From assembly GCA_030429605.1 (NCBI GenBank), contig JAUIEV010000002.1:62001-126000 (forward strand): a stretch of DNA of 64,000 nucleotides, written 5' to 3'. Positions 40,049-49,170 of the stretch are shown here, in pieces. Position numbers and translations under genes: made by a program. The notes under the pieces were generated by a model. It had not been told where the DNA came from. It made no database searches and was given only the letters and a program-made list of their open reading frames with translations. Position 1 is the first letter of the stretch; every line of letters begins with the position of its first letter. Source of the stretch: Chlamydiia bacterium (GTDB lineage: Bacteria; Chlamydiota; Chlamydiia; Chlamydiales; Simkaniaceae).

Positions 40049-41503
40049 TTATGCGTACCGTGGGGGTGTTTTTGGTTCAAATGTGTGTTCTTGTTCAAAC
40101 TGGTGTGCAAACTGGAGCACTTTACTATCGTCTCCTTGTCTTCCAAAAAATTGTATGCCATACGGGAGTGTTCCTTCAAAGTGGCCGCATGGAACACTCA
40201 CCGCCGGGAGACCGGCTAGGTTAGCGCCGATTGTATACAAGTCTTGTAGGTACATATTCAATGGATCTTTAATGGAATCAAGCTCGAATGCTTCATTTGG
40301 AGACGTTGGTGTTACGATAACATCACATGATGTGAAGGCGCGTTTGTATTCATTAATAATAAGCGTTCGAACGCGCTGTGCTTTTCTGTAAAATTCCTCT
40401 TGATGCTCTGAAGAAAGAACGAATGTACCAAGAATGATGCGTTGCTTCACTTCGGGGCCAAAGCCCTCTTTTTTTGAGAGTTCGTAGATTTCATCGAGAT
40501 TCTTCGCGTCCTTCGACCTGTTCCCGTACCGTACTCCATCAAATCGCGCGAGGTTTGTCGAAGCCTCAGCGGTTGAAAGAATATAATAGACCGGAATTGA
40601 GTGATTCAAGAGTTCTAAATCAATATCTACGATCTCACATCCAAGATTTTCTAGTTGTGCCAGTGCTTCCTTAAAGAGTTGGAGGGCTTCTCCATTCATC
40701 CCTTGAATGAAGTTCCAAGGCACGCCAATTTTCTTTCCTTGGAGAGGTTGATTGATCATGTCGAGGTATGGCTCCGGGAGTTGCTGGTATGATGTGCTGT
40801 CGTTTGTACACGGTCTTCCTAAAATTTCCATGACATATGCAGTATCTTCTACAGAGTTTGTAAAAGGCCCAACAACATCCAAAGAGGATCCAAATGCAAC
40901 AAGCCCATACCGTGAAACACGGCCGTATGTTGGTTTAAATCCAACGGTTCCGGTAAACGAGGCTGGTTGACGGATTGAACCTCCTGTGTCCGTTCCAAGA
41001 GAAATAGGGGTGAGTCGTGCTGCAACAGCGGCTGCAGAGCCACCGGAAGAGCCACCAGGAGTTCGCTTGAGATCCCATGGGTTTTTTACCGGAAAGTATG
41101 CTGAATGTTCTGACGATGAACCCATTGCAAATTCGTCGAGGTTTGTTTTCCCCATAATCAGAGCATCTTCAGCAAGAAGGTGCTCAACGCAGGTTGCTGT
41201 AAAAGGGGAAGTGTATCCACTCAGAAATTCACTTGCGCATGTCATTTTATGCCCGGAATACTGGAGGTTATCTTTAATAGAAACCGGAACCGCAGCGAGC
41301 TTGCCAAGTGGTTTTCCAGCTGCTTTTTTTTCATCGAGTGCTTTTGCTCGCTCTAGTACTTCCTCATCAAAAACGGATATGAAGCATCCAAGTTCATCTT
41401 TGTGGTCATTGATCCTTTTGAGGAAATGCGTTGCAATCTCGACTGCTGATGCCTCTCCTTCAAGAAACAACCTATTGATTTCTCGTGCTGAAAGTGTATG
41501 CAT
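40049..41503 (-). CDS. gatA: Asp/Glu-tRNA amidotransferase subunit A
   Basis: The amidase subunit has 484 aa from the ATG at 41503 (a TTG at 41515, overlapping gatC, is the alternative). The Ser-cisSer-Lys catalytic set is present: Lys in VSIKDNLQYSG, Ser in PGGSSGGSAAAVAARL and Ser in LGTDTGGSIRQPASFTG. It releases ammonia from glutamine or asparagine and channels it to GatB. It is the second gene of gatC-gatA-gatB and is separated from gatB by one base. Confidence 0.97.
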   Translation of the reverse strand: MHTLSAREINRLFLEGEASAVEIATHFLKRINDHKDELGCFISVFDEEVLERAKALDEKKAAGKPLGKLAAVPVSIKDNLQYSGHKMTCASEFLSGYTSPFTATCVEHLLAEDALIMGKTNLDEFAMGSSSEHSAYFPVKNPWDLKRTPGGSSGGSAAAVAARLTPISLGTDTGGSIRQPASFTGTVGFKPTYGRVSRYGLVAFGSSLDVVGPFTNSVEDTAYVMEILGRPCTNDSTSYQQLPEPYLDMINQPLQGKKIGVPWNFIQGMNGEALQLFKEALAQLENLGCEIVDIDLELLNHSIPVYYILSTAEASTNLARFDGVRYGNRSKDAKNLDEIYELSKKEGFGPEVKQRIILGTFVLSSEHQEEFYRKAQRVRTLIINEYKRAFTSCDVIVTPTSPNEAFELDSIKDPLNMYLQDLYTIGANLAGLPAVSVPCGHFEGTLPYGIQFFGRQGDDSKVLQFAHQFEQEHTFEPKTPPRYA

Positions 41504-41507
41504 GGGG

Positions 41508-41807
41508 CTACTCAAATTTGATGACTGAAGGGGTTTTTATCATGCCGCTGACTTGGTCAGGTGCGTTTTGTAGAAAGATATCTCTTGTAAGATCTGTTTT
41601 CTCTTCGTCTGCTCGAAACACATTTTCAATGTGGTCATTCACATGAACGCAAGGAGGGACATTTTCAGTGTCAACTTCAGCAAGTTGGTCAATATACTGC
41701 ACAACTTTTTGAAGGTTTTCTTTTAAGGTTTTTTTTTCATCCTTGCTAATGCGTACCCGCGTGAGTTGGGCTAGGCGCACAATTTCTTCTTCTGTCACTG
41801 AATACAT
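41508..41807 (-). CDS. gatC: Asp/Glu-tRNA amidotransferase subunit C
   Basis: The 99-aa protein belongs to GatC, which stabilises the GatAB pair: EEEIVRLAQLTRVRISKDEKKTLKENLQKVVQYIDQL opening helices (described here in part), then VDTENVPPCVHVN and DLTRDIFLQNAPDQVSGMIKTP with the conserved FLxNAP motif near the end. It is the first gene of gatCAB and has GAGGAAG upstream of its ATG. Confidence 0.93.
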   Translation of the reverse strand: MYSVTEEEIVRLAQLTRVRISKDEKKTLKENLQKVVQYIDQLAEVDTENVPPCVHVNDHIENVFRADEEKTDLTRDIFLQNAPDQVSGMIKTPSVIKFE

Positions 41808-41873
41808 GAACTTCCTCTGTTGTGACGAAATATGTTACCGAAAACAAAGGCTATCGTCTAGAAATTTTTTCCT

Positions 41874-41902
41874 TTAACAAATTCTTTTCTCCATCGTACT
41901 CT
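41874..41902 (+). promoter_or_regulatory. Predicted promoter of the 109-aa gene
   Basis: TTAACA and TACTCT are spaced by 17 bases, about 30 bases before the ATG at 41931. Prediction by eye. Confidence 0.4.
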
Positions 41903-41930
41903 TTTCGAACAAAAATTTTGCAAGGATAGT

Positions 41931-42260
41931 ATGAGAACAACACATGACGGCGCGAGTATGCTCGCCCCTCTCTTTCAAGGGAGGAACGAAAATGAAGGAG
42001 ACGAAGAGCAAGGAACTGTAAAAGCTCGGGTGGAACATCTACGCTCATCCACGTTTGAAGGTGAGCCGAGGTATTTTTGTTGCTGTACAGCTCGACAAGC
42101 AGGGTATGTTGGGTGGTATTCACGACGTATGCTTCTTGTAACCCTCCTTGCAGGTTCAGCAGTAGGGGCTGTGACAAGTAATACAGGCCTTTTTGCCTGT
42201 AGTTTGTTCTCTTTTGCTCTCGCCTTGCCTTCTCATATTCTATTAGAATCACAAGTGTAG
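41931..42260 (+). CDS. Small membrane protein with inclusion-type hairpin
   Basis: The 109-aa protein is related to the N-terminal part of the next gene: both have a Cys-rich stretch (FCCCT here, LCCFT there) followed by YxRR/YTRS and a pair of membrane helices with GSAVG between and ending ALPS/TLPS (about residues 67-104 here). A single hairpin of two hydrophobic helices in a small protein with a polar N-terminus is the layout of inclusion-membrane proteins. AAGGAT lies before the ATG. A longer open frame on the opposite strand is the shadow, since the homology to the neighbour supports this strand. Confidence 0.65.
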   Translation: MRTTHDGASMLAPLFQGRNENEGDEEQGTVKARVEHLRSSTFEGEPRYFCCCTARQAGYVGWYSRRMLLVTLLAGSAVGAVTSNTGLFACSLFSFALALPSHILLESQV

Positions 42261-42295
42261 TTTTTCCATATGTAAGATAATTCTTTAACAAAATC

Positions 42296-42323
42296 TTAAC
42301 AAAAGATAATGTTAAATTGTTAT
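42296..42323 (+). promoter_or_regulatory. Possible promoter of the 306-aa gene
   Basis: TTAACA and TGTTAT are spaced by 16 bases, about 20 bases before the ATG region. Weak match, in an AT-rich spacer. Confidence 0.3.
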
Positions 42324-42343
42324 TTGAAACATAGGAGGCATGT

Positions 42344-43264
42344 ATGGCTGCACAGGTTGGGAGGGCTGCGCTTCAAGCTGGGATTGAAGCGCACATAGGT
42401 GGAGTTGATCGCGACGAAGAGAGGGGCGACATTCCTCGGGTTCCGAGTGAAGAAATTCCTCAAGAGGATCCAGCAACACTTGCCGCACTTGATAGAATTC
42501 AAGGTGTATTTAGCTCTGCGTTGTGCTGTTTTACAAATAAGCAAATTATGCACGTCGAAATCTATACGCGGTCTTTTGCCTCGCTCACACTTGCTGTTGG
42601 AAGTGCTGTTGGTTTTGCCATTGGGAACCCTCAACTAGGTTGGGTGTGTGTGGGAGCTCTCGCCCTCACGCTTCCTTCAATAGCGCTTATTGGTCGCTTT
42701 GGTGATGTGCTAAAAACAATTGATCAAGTTGAGAGAATGCGTGAAGTTAATGCTGCGCTTCGAGAAATTACTTCGAGGGCACAAAATGCGGCTCGAATTG
42801 CACGTGAAAGTGCTCTTGCGATTCAAGCAGAAAACGTCCGTTTAAGTGCATCAATCGATAGTCTGTCTGAAACAGAGAGACGTTTGGGAACAAATATAAC
42901 CACATTTGAGGAGCGGATTGCAGAATTAGAGACTGTTAAAGATGCGTTGTCTGAGCGAAACAGAGAGCTTTCTGAAACAGTCGAGAGTATGCGTGTAGAA
43001 ATTCAACGATTGAGAGATGCGGCAAGTTCTGTCGGTGATGCGGCAGATCGCGTCTCAGCTGGATCAGATGCTGTGAATCAACTTGCGCTCACGCTGAGGC
43101 GAGAACGAGCAAGGATTGTTGAGCAGTCAGCGCTGATAGATGACTTGAGAGGTCGAGTACGACCTTTAAGAGACCTCGAGCAACAAATTGAGAGACAGGA
43201 AGCGCTCTTGCGAGAAAGAGATGCAACCATTGAGGGGCTACGTCAACGGTTGACTGTTGAATAA
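42344..43264 (+). CDS. Membrane-anchored coiled-coil protein, inclusion-type
   Basis: The 306-aa protein starts with about 65 polar residues, then CCF and a hairpin of two membrane helices (about residues 82-122, with LAVGSAVGFAIG and VCVGALALTLPS), shared with the 109-aa gene upstream. The rest (about 125-305) is an almost continuous coiled coil rich in Arg, Glu, Leu and Ala. This architecture, a membrane hairpin with a cytosolic coiled coil, is typical of chlamydial Inc proteins that recruit host tethers and SNARE-like partners. AGGAGG precedes the ATG. No specific host motif is recognised in the coil. Confidence 0.75.
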   Translation: MAAQVGRAALQAGIEAHIGGVDRDEERGDIPRVPSEEIPQEDPATLAALDRIQGVFSSALCCFTNKQIMHVEIYTRSFASLTLAVGSAVGFAIGNPQLGWVCVGALALTLPSIALIGRFGDVLKTIDQVERMREVNAALREITSRAQNAARIARESALAIQAENVRLSASIDSLSETERRLGTNITTFEERIAELETVKDALSERNRELSETVESMRVEIQRLRDAASSVGDAADRVSAGSDAVNQLALTLRRERARIVEQSALIDDLRGRVRPLRDLEQQIERQEALLRERDATIEGLRQRLTVE

Positions 43265-43270
43265 GCGATT

Positions 43271-43480
43271 TTATACATCATGTATGTTGAATGTGCATGC
43301 CCATAGACCGACCAAGACAACAAAAACCGTTGGTATGAGTATTGCGAGGGGTTCATACCCAGTCCATTGAGAAGTTCCCGGCGCTATATGCGTGTATTCT
43401 CGCCCCTGATAGACTACTGAACGGTTTCTGTCAGGGTCTAATTGGATAGGTTCATCTTGTGGTCGAATGGGTTGGGGCAT
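43271..43480 (-). CDS. Small single-pass membrane protein
   Basis: The product is 69 aa from the ATG at 43480, which has AGGAAG upstream (the frame is open 13 codons further). The N-terminal 40 residues are polar and Pro/Asp/Arg-rich, and a single membrane helix (about 47-64, LAILIPTVFVVLVGLW) lies near the C-terminus, as in tail-anchored proteins. No family is recognised. It may be cotranscribed with the following genes on the minus strand, being the last in that direction. Confidence 0.55.
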   Translation of the reverse strand: MPQPIRPQDEPIQLDPDRNRSVVYQGREYTHIAPGTSQWTGYEPLAILIPTVFVVLVGLWACTFNIHDV

Positions 43481-43530
43481 ACACTTCCTGAATCTTATTG
43501 GGATCAAAAAGTATAGCACATGAATTCTGT

Positions 43531-45159
43531 TTACGTAACCTTTTTTTCAAAGAGGTGGGCACTCCATTCATTTCCTTGTTTTACCAAAGAAAGTGTTAAT
43601 GGAATATCTTCAGATCCTTCAGACAGAAATTTATTTTCCCCTTTTTTGAACATTTTTTGTCTGAAGTAGTATGTGACATCGTAGTGTGTTTTTTCGTGTT
43701 TTGCTATCGCTATGTGCGCAATGTTAAACACTGGGATATAGTATTCGGATGGTTCGCCTAAAAGGTCGTTCAGATTCCCCTGAAGCCTCTGCTGCAATAG
43801 ATTTTTTCCGTCTTGTGAAAGTGCGCCTTCTAAGTAGGTGAGCACAGTATTATCATCGAGGGAGAGGTTTTTTAGTGCTGTGAATATTTCTAGCAATTTT
43901 TCTGCAGATAGGTCTTCTACCTTATCAGTGAAATACACTTCTTTTTTCTCTGCAAAAAAAAGGATTGAAGGCCACTCTCTGTGGATTTCGTTTGCGAAAA
44001 ATGAACACATTTCCTTGATTGTTTCATTTGAGTGGACTATGTCAAATAGCTCCTTATATTTTGATTCTTCAGTTTTTGTGATTCGGCACTGATTAAATGT
44101 GTCTATGAAAGAAAGCCCTTCAGGTGTGTGTGAGATTGTTTCGTGGTACGCCCAGTCAAGTAGCTTGAGTGTTGAATGCGATGGATTTTGGATGTTGAGG
44201 AAAAGGTTCCATTGGTTTGTGTTGAGTATTAATTCGACAGTATGTGCTAAATCTTTTTGAGCAATCCGATCAATAACATCAGTTTGGTTGGCGATTTTAA
44301 TCATGGTTTTTTTTGCTGCTGCAGGAAGGTCTTTTGGCATTTTTTCGTTTTCAACAAACTTTTCCAGCAAAATAACTTCTTCGTCGCTCAATTGAGTGAA
44401 AAAAGTCAGCGTCTTATACAGGCTAAAATCATCCTCCTGAAGCTCATCTAACGTTTGGAATGCCATAACAATTTCTTGGAAAGACTTGAGCAAGTCTTTA
44501 AGCCTTGTCAATTGTTCAGGATGTGTTTTCCCAATTCCTGTTCGATGGATTCTATCATTGATTTGTTCTTGAGTCAGTCCAAACTCTGTTTTAAGGATTG
44601 TAAAACAGGTGTTTATTTTGTCAATTTGATGAAACTGTTTATTTTTTGTGTTTCTTCTGAGTTCTCTCCAAATACGTAGATACTCATCGTTGTTAAGGAG
44701 CGCTTTCGGTTTGCGAATAAACTTTGGATCATTTTCAGGCGTCGTTATAAAGAGAAGGAGCTCATTTGGAGTAAATATTTTTTTGTATTCTACACCTCGA
44801 TCGCTGTCTTCACTTTTTTTTCCTTGTATTTTCATAAAAATTTGATTGATTCCATCACGAGGATCAAGACTTGTCTCCTCTTTCCGCATGATTTCAATTT
44901 CTTGATGGAGGTGCTTAACATGTCGAACTTTTCTTTTGGCGAGTTCGTTTTGTATAACAAGGGTTGCAAATTTTTTAATTCTGTATGAATAGACGCCAAG
45001 AGTCAACAGGTTGAATAGGTAGTTTCTTAGAGGACTTCTACGAAGAAGGTTTTTTTTGAGCGTTCGAATGAGAGTGCGTTTTGATTGTGCATTATTGACA
45101 TTTGCGAAATGGATGTCATCATATGAGATAAGTGAATAGAGTTCTTTTTTTTGGGGCAT
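43531..45159 (-). CDS. Hypothetical 542-aa protein
   Basis: The protein is unrecognised. It is mostly helical, rich in Lys, Leu and Glu, with one moderately hydrophobic basic patch (RRSPLRNYLFNLLTLGVYSYRIKKF, described by its position at about residues 40-64) that could bind a membrane. There is no signal peptide. It lies 3 bases after the MFS gene upstream and shares its strand, so it is cotranscribed with it. A type III effector is possible from size and composition, but no motif supports it. Confidence 0.65.
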   Translation of the reverse strand: MPQKKELYSLISYDDIHFANVNNAQSKRTLIRTLKKNLLRRSPLRNYLFNLLTLGVYSYRIKKFATLVIQNELAKRKVRHVKHLHQEIEIMRKEETSLDPRDGINQIFMKIQGKKSEDSDRGVEYKKIFTPNELLLFITTPENDPKFIRKPKALLNNDEYLRIWRELRRNTKNKQFHQIDKINTCFTILKTEFGLTQEQINDRIHRTGIGKTHPEQLTRLKDLLKSFQEIVMAFQTLDELQEDDFSLYKTLTFFTQLSDEEVILLEKFVENEKMPKDLPAAAKKTMIKIANQTDVIDRIAQKDLAHTVELILNTNQWNLFLNIQNPSHSTLKLLDWAYHETISHTPEGLSFIDTFNQCRITKTEESKYKELFDIVHSNETIKEMCSFFANEIHREWPSILFFAEKKEVYFTDKVEDLSAEKLLEIFTALKNLSLDDNTVLTYLEGALSQDGKNLLQQRLQGNLNDLLGEPSEYYIPVFNIAHIAIAKHEKTHYDVTYYFRQKMFKKGENKFLSEGSEDIPLTLSLVKQGNEWSAHLFEKKVT

Positions 45160-45162
45160 AGT

Positions 45163-46428
45163 TCAATCCTCTTCATCATCATCTAGGTCAATCTCAAAAT
45201 CAATCCCTTTCCCTCGAGGGTATAAGTAGTTTACAAGAGAGGTTGTTCTCGGAAGTGGCATGTAATCTCCTTGCTCCTCTTGAGAGATTGATTTACCTGT
45301 CACAATTCTAAATATTGCAATTGACATGAGGAGTGTGCTCAGCGTTGCACAATAGAGAAAAAGTCCGCCCGGGTCTGTTAGGCGCATAATATATGCTGCT
45401 AGAACTGGGCCAAAAATACAGCCGGTTCCGTAAATAATAAGAAGTGAACATGTTATTTTAATGATCAAATAGGGGGAGAAATGGTCACATGTGTATGAAA
45501 TACAGATTGGATAGAGAGTAAACGAAAGTCCGCCAAACAAAATAGTCAGTCCGAGCACCACTCCAAAGTGCGCTGTTTGAAAGAAAAAAAGTGTGCAACA
45601 GACAACTCCTAAAAGAGCACAAATACCAACGAGGACTTTTGGTCTGTCAAAAATATCTGAAAGGTGTCCCATTGGCCACTGAAGAAAAAGCCCTCCAATA
45701 ATAGTCAGTCCCATAAGCATTGATATTTGAGACTTGTCCATTCCTACATCTTTTCCAAAAATGGGGCCAAGGGCATAAAATGAGCTTAAAATCAGGCCGG
45801 CCAAAAAGCATCCAAGGACTCCAAGTGGTGCTTTTTTTATCAAATACGGTATTTTGACAGGAACCGTCTCTACGTGAACCGGTCCGCTTCCCTTGATCAT
45901 CATGATTGGCCACATGGCAACTGCTGTCAGCAATGAGGTAATGACAAAGGGTAAATTTGAGGAAACAGACGTCAAATTTAAAATAAATTGACCAAGTCCT
46001 TGTCCAGCGTACAAAAAGAGCATATAAAGAGAGAGAACTTTCCCTCTTGTTTGCGTCGTTGATCCAAGGAGGAGCCAGCTCTCTATAACAATAAAATATG
46101 AAGCACAGCAAAGCCCAATACAAAAGCGGAATAGAAGCCACCACCATGCAGAGGTAAGTTCCATTTGAAGGAGAACGGCGACTATATTTAAAGAGGCACT
46201 AAGTGCAAAGGATCTGATATGTCCAATTCGCTCAATTATTCTTTCGATAACAAGCGAACCTATCATCATTCCTGCATAGTATGAGGAGTTGATGAAACCG
46301 ACCATAATGTTCGAGCTACCTTCAGAGGATACACGCAAGCTTGCAAAGGTCATGTAAAAACCAATACCAAGCATTGAAATGACAAGGCCTGCAAAAAGAG
46401 GGGAAAGGGGGCGAATAATATGCTTCAT
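45163..46428 (-). CDS. MFS transporter, YcaD-like
   Basis: The product is 421 aa from the ATG at 46428, preceded by AGGAAAT (a start 24 bases earlier is less likely). Twelve membrane helices, IRPLSPLFAGLVISMLGIGF at the N-terminus, FINSSYYAGMMIGSLVIERIIERIGHIRSF with the MFS loop 2-3 motif, and FIVIESWLLLGSTTQTRGKVLSLYM (the family-typical ESWL...RG motif) place it with YcaD-like proteins. The C-terminus is a polar acidic tail ending DDDEED. The substrate of the family is not established; members probably export small metabolites. Confidence 0.85.
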   Translation of the reverse strand: MKHIIRPLSPLFAGLVISMLGIGFYMTFASLRVSSEGSSNIMVGFINSSYYAGMMIGSLVIERIIERIGHIRSFALSASLNIVAVLLQMELTSAWWWLLFRFCIGLCCASYFIVIESWLLLGSTTQTRGKVLSLYMLFLYAGQGLGQFILNLTSVSSNLPFVITSLLTAVAMWPIMMIKGSGPVHVETVPVKIPYLIKKAPLGVLGCFLAGLILSSFYALGPIFGKDVGMDKSQISMLMGLTIIGGLFLQWPMGHLSDIFDRPKVLVGICALLGVVCCTLFFFQTAHFGVVLGLTILFGGLSFTLYPICISYTCDHFSPYLIIKITCSLLIIYGTGCIFGPVLAAYIMRLTDPGGLFLYCATLSTLLMSIAIFRIVTGKSISQEEQGDYMPLPRTTSLVNYLYPRGKGIDFEIDLDDDEED

Positions 46429-46537
46429 ATTTCCTACATACTGATCTTTCACAACAAGTTCAATAAGAAAGTCTTTCTGAGAAAGCTTTCATGCTATAAA
46501 ATTGTCGCGCTTTTAAAGGAAGAAGAGGAGAATTTCA

Positions 46538-47644
46538 ATGAGAGCATCCACCCTTTCAAATGGTTTTGCCCTATTTTCGATGTTTTTTGGCGCTGGAAAC
46601 ATTACCTTTCCGCTTGTCTTGGGCCTTGCAGCCTCAAATAATCTTCCTCTCGCCCTTGTCGGCTTTATTATAACTGCAGTGCTCATTCCTTTTAGCGGTC
46701 TTATTTCAATTGCTTTTTCTGATGGAAAGTATACAACTTTTTTTCAACAAATCGGGAAATATCCAGGACTCTTCGTCACAATTTTTCTCGTCGCTCTTCT
46801 TGGGCCATGTGCAGGAATTCCTCGGTGTATAACGCTTACGTATTCTACTTTGCATGTCGTCTTTCCAGCGCTTTCTCTTCCTGTCTTTAATGCTGCTTTT
46901 TGTGTTGTGCTCTATTTTTTGTCTGTACAGAAGAATAAAATTGTTGAAATCATCGGGTCGTATTTAAGCCCTGTGCTTTTAGCATTGCTCGTACTTATTA
47001 TTATCAAAGGTGTGTTTTTCACTAGTACTTCCCCGCAGGAGGTCTCAGGATGCAATAATTCATTTGTATACGGACTATTTGAAGGCTACAATACAATGGA
47101 TCTTTTAGCGTCATTCTTTTTTTCAAGTCTTGTTTGCTCTCGTGTAAAAAGTGGACATACGTCGAAAAAAACGTTTCTACTTTCTATGCTTCAAGCGAGT
47201 GGTATAGGAGCGCTCCTTCTCGCATTAATATATGTAGGCTTTAGTTTTGTCGCTGCAAAGAATGCCGCTGCGCTTGCTCATGTTTCGCCGGAGGAATTGC
47301 TTGGTCACATCGGAACCCTTGTCTTAGGTAATTTTGCGGGGATGGTTGTGTGTCTTGCCGTTGCGCTCACGTGCTTGACGACTGTAATTGCGCTGACGTC
47401 TATTTCAGCTTCTTTTATACAAGAGACAGTTTTTCGATCCAAAATAAGTTACAAGGTGTCCGTCATTCTTATTCTTTGTATTTCTCTCTTTGTTGCGACA
47501 CTCGGATTTTCCGGGATCATTCAGGTGTGTTTACCGGTGCTTACTATTTTATATCCATCGCTTGTACTTTTTTGCTTGCTAAGTATTGTTCGGAATGTTT
47601 ATAAGATGGGACCATACGCAAGACACGAAAAACTCTCATACTGA
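46538..47644 (+). CDS. brnQ: Branched-chain amino acid transporter, BrnQ family
   Basis: The 368-aa transporter has about 11-12 membrane helices and the LIVCS family signature FALFSMFFGAGNITFPLVLG near the N-terminus, then PCAGIPRCITLTYST and FVYGLFEGYNTMDLLASFFF. It imports Leu, Ile and Val with Na+ or H+. It is about 60 residues shorter than the E. coli protein, as is common in chlamydial members. GAGGAGAA lies before the ATG. It would supply amino acids from the host. A hairpin with a T run follows. Confidence 0.9.
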   Translation: MRASTLSNGFALFSMFFGAGNITFPLVLGLAASNNLPLALVGFIITAVLIPFSGLISIAFSDGKYTTFFQQIGKYPGLFVTIFLVALLGPCAGIPRCITLTYSTLHVVFPALSLPVFNAAFCVVLYFLSVQKNKIVEIIGSYLSPVLLALLVLIIIKGVFFTSTSPQEVSGCNNSFVYGLFEGYNTMDLLASFFFSSLVCSRVKSGHTSKKTFLLSMLQASGIGALLLALIYVGFSFVAAKNAAALAHVSPEELLGHIGTLVLGNFAGMVVCLAVALTCLTTVIALTSISASFIQETVFRSKISYKVSVILILCISLFVATLGFSGIIQVCLPVLTILYPSLVLFCLLSIVRNVYKMGPYARHEKLSY

Positions 47645-47689
47645 AACGTGTCAAAGCGATAAGTTTCTTTTTATTCTCCTCCTCTTTGG

Positions 47690-47720
47690 CGCTGGCCCAG
47701 CAATGGGTCGGCGTTTTTTT
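47690..47720 (+). terminator. Imperfect terminator after brnQ
   Basis: CGCTGGCCCA pairs with TGGGTCGGCG at 8 of 10 positions and is followed by seven T residues. Confidence 0.55.
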
Positions 47721-47799
47721 GTCCTCTTTTCTTCCAGTTGTCTTGAATACTTTGATCTGATATGAACTGAAAAATACATTTGCACACGCTGAGGATGCC

Positions 47800-49170
47800 A
47801 TGCGGGAAAAAATGAAAGGTACGTTCTATGTCATTGTTGCTATGATTGCAGGGCTTGCCGGTATATTATTTGGCTATGACACAGGTGTTATGTCAGGGGC
47901 TATTCTTTTTATTGGAAAAGAGTTCACGCTCTCTCCACTTGTCAATGGAATTGTTGTTGCAGCAGTCTTGCTTGGAGCTTTTTTAGGGGCTATTTTATCC
48001 GGGGTGCTGACTGATAGATACGGAAGAAGAAAAGTACTGATTGCCGTCTCCCTTGTTTTTATTGTTGGTACCGCTTTGAGTGCATCTGTTTTTACCATTT
48101 CCCTTCTTATTTTCGCTCGATTTATTGTTGGTATTGCAATAGGAATAGCATCGTATGCGGCGCCTCTGTATATTTCAGAAATATCTCCTCCAAGATACCG
48201 GGGAGCATTGGTTTCTCTCAACCAACTTACTATTAGCGTTGGTATCTTGCTTTCATATATTGTTGATTATTTGTTTTCTGCGAGTGAGAACTGGCGAGGA
48301 ATGCTTGCCATAGGTGTCCTTCCGGCACTTTTTTTATTAGCTGGCATGTACTTTCTCCCGTCATCTCCACGCTGGTTAGTCGGTGAAGGTCGAAAAACAG
48401 ATGCGCTTGATGTACTAGCTACCTTACGCGGCTCGATGCCCCTTGCGGTCAAAGAGCTAGATGATATTGTTGAGACAACAAAACAAGAGAAAGGCTCTTT
48501 TGCTGAATTGTTTTCAAAAAAAGTTCGTCCTGTTTTGTGGATTGGAGCACTTCTTGCAATTATTCAGCAGGTAACAGGAATCAACACCATTTTATACTAT
48601 GCACCTACTATTTTTGAAATGGCAGGGTTCCACAGTTCTACAGCATCCATTCTTGCAACAATGGGAGTTGGTGTTATTTTTGTTCTATTCACTGTGATAG
48701 CACTCCCTCTTATTGATTCATGGGGAAGGCGCCCTTTGTTACTTCTGGGCCTTTCAGGAATGTTTGTGTCGTTGAGTGCGCTTTCAATGAGTTTTTTCAT
48801 CCTTCGTTCGAGTGGGATAGGAAAAGGATTGGCACTTGCATCTATGCTTGTGTACATCGCAAGTTTTGCGATTTCACTCGGACCAATTATGTGGCTCATG
48901 ATAGCAGAAATATATCCATTACGAGTTCGGGGTATGGGAGCTAGTTTTGCAACGTGCATAAACTGGGCAAGTAATTGGCTTGTGACTGTCACTTTCTTGA
49001 CACTCGTTTCTAGCATCGGAACGACTGGCACTTTTCTTTTGTATGCATGTTTTTGTATTGCTTCTCTTTTGTTCGTCGTCTTTTTTGTACCTGAAACAAA
49101 AGGCGTTACACTCGAAAAAATCGAGAGAAATTTATTTGCTGGCAAACCATGGCGGAAGCTCGGAGTATGA
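47800..49170 (+). CDS. MFS sugar porter (probable D-xylose/H+ symporter)
   Basis: The 456-aa transporter has 12 membrane helices and all sugar porter family signatures: AGILFGYDTGVMSGAI, DRYGRRK, RFIVGIAIGIASYAAPLYISEISPPRYRG (in pieces), SSPRWLVGEGR, QQVTGINTILYYAPTIFE, and PETKG near the end. It resembles XylE/AraE-type proton symporters. It overlaps xylB, and xylB overlaps xylA, so it most likely imports D-xylose. The ATG at 47800 has GAGGA upstream; an in-frame ATG at 47812 is an alternative. Confidence 0.9.
   Translation: MREKMKGTFYVIVAMIAGLAGILFGYDTGVMSGAILFIGKEFTLSPLVNGIVVAAVLLGAFLGAILSGVLTDRYGRRKVLIAVSLVFIVGTALSASVFTISLLIFARFIVGIAIGIASYAAPLYISEISPPRYRGALVSLNQLTISVGILLSYIVDYLFSASENWRGMLAIGVLPALFLLAGMYFLPSSPRWLVGEGRKTDALDVLATLRGSMPLAVKELDDIVETTKQEKGSFAELFSKKVRPVLWIGALLAIIQQVTGINTILYYAPTIFEMAGFHSSTASILATMGVGVIFVLFTVIALPLIDSWGRRPLLLLGLSGMFVSLSALSMSFFILRSSGIGKGLALASMLVYIASFAISLGPIMWLMIAEIYPLRVRGMGASFATCINWASNWLVTVTFLTLVSSIGTTGTFLLYACFCIASLLFVVFFVPETKGVTLEKIERNLFAGKPWRKLGV

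Noticed and set aside
40048..40197. An N-terminal extension of gatB into gatA
   Set aside because: The GatB family starts at the ATG at 40047 and the extension has no similarity to GatB; the ATG is one base after the gatA stop.
41851..42291. A 146-codon open frame on the minus strand opposite the 109-aa gene
   Set aside because: The plus-strand frame shows clear similarity to the neighbouring 306-aa protein and has a ribosome site and promoter, so the minus frame is treated as a shadow.
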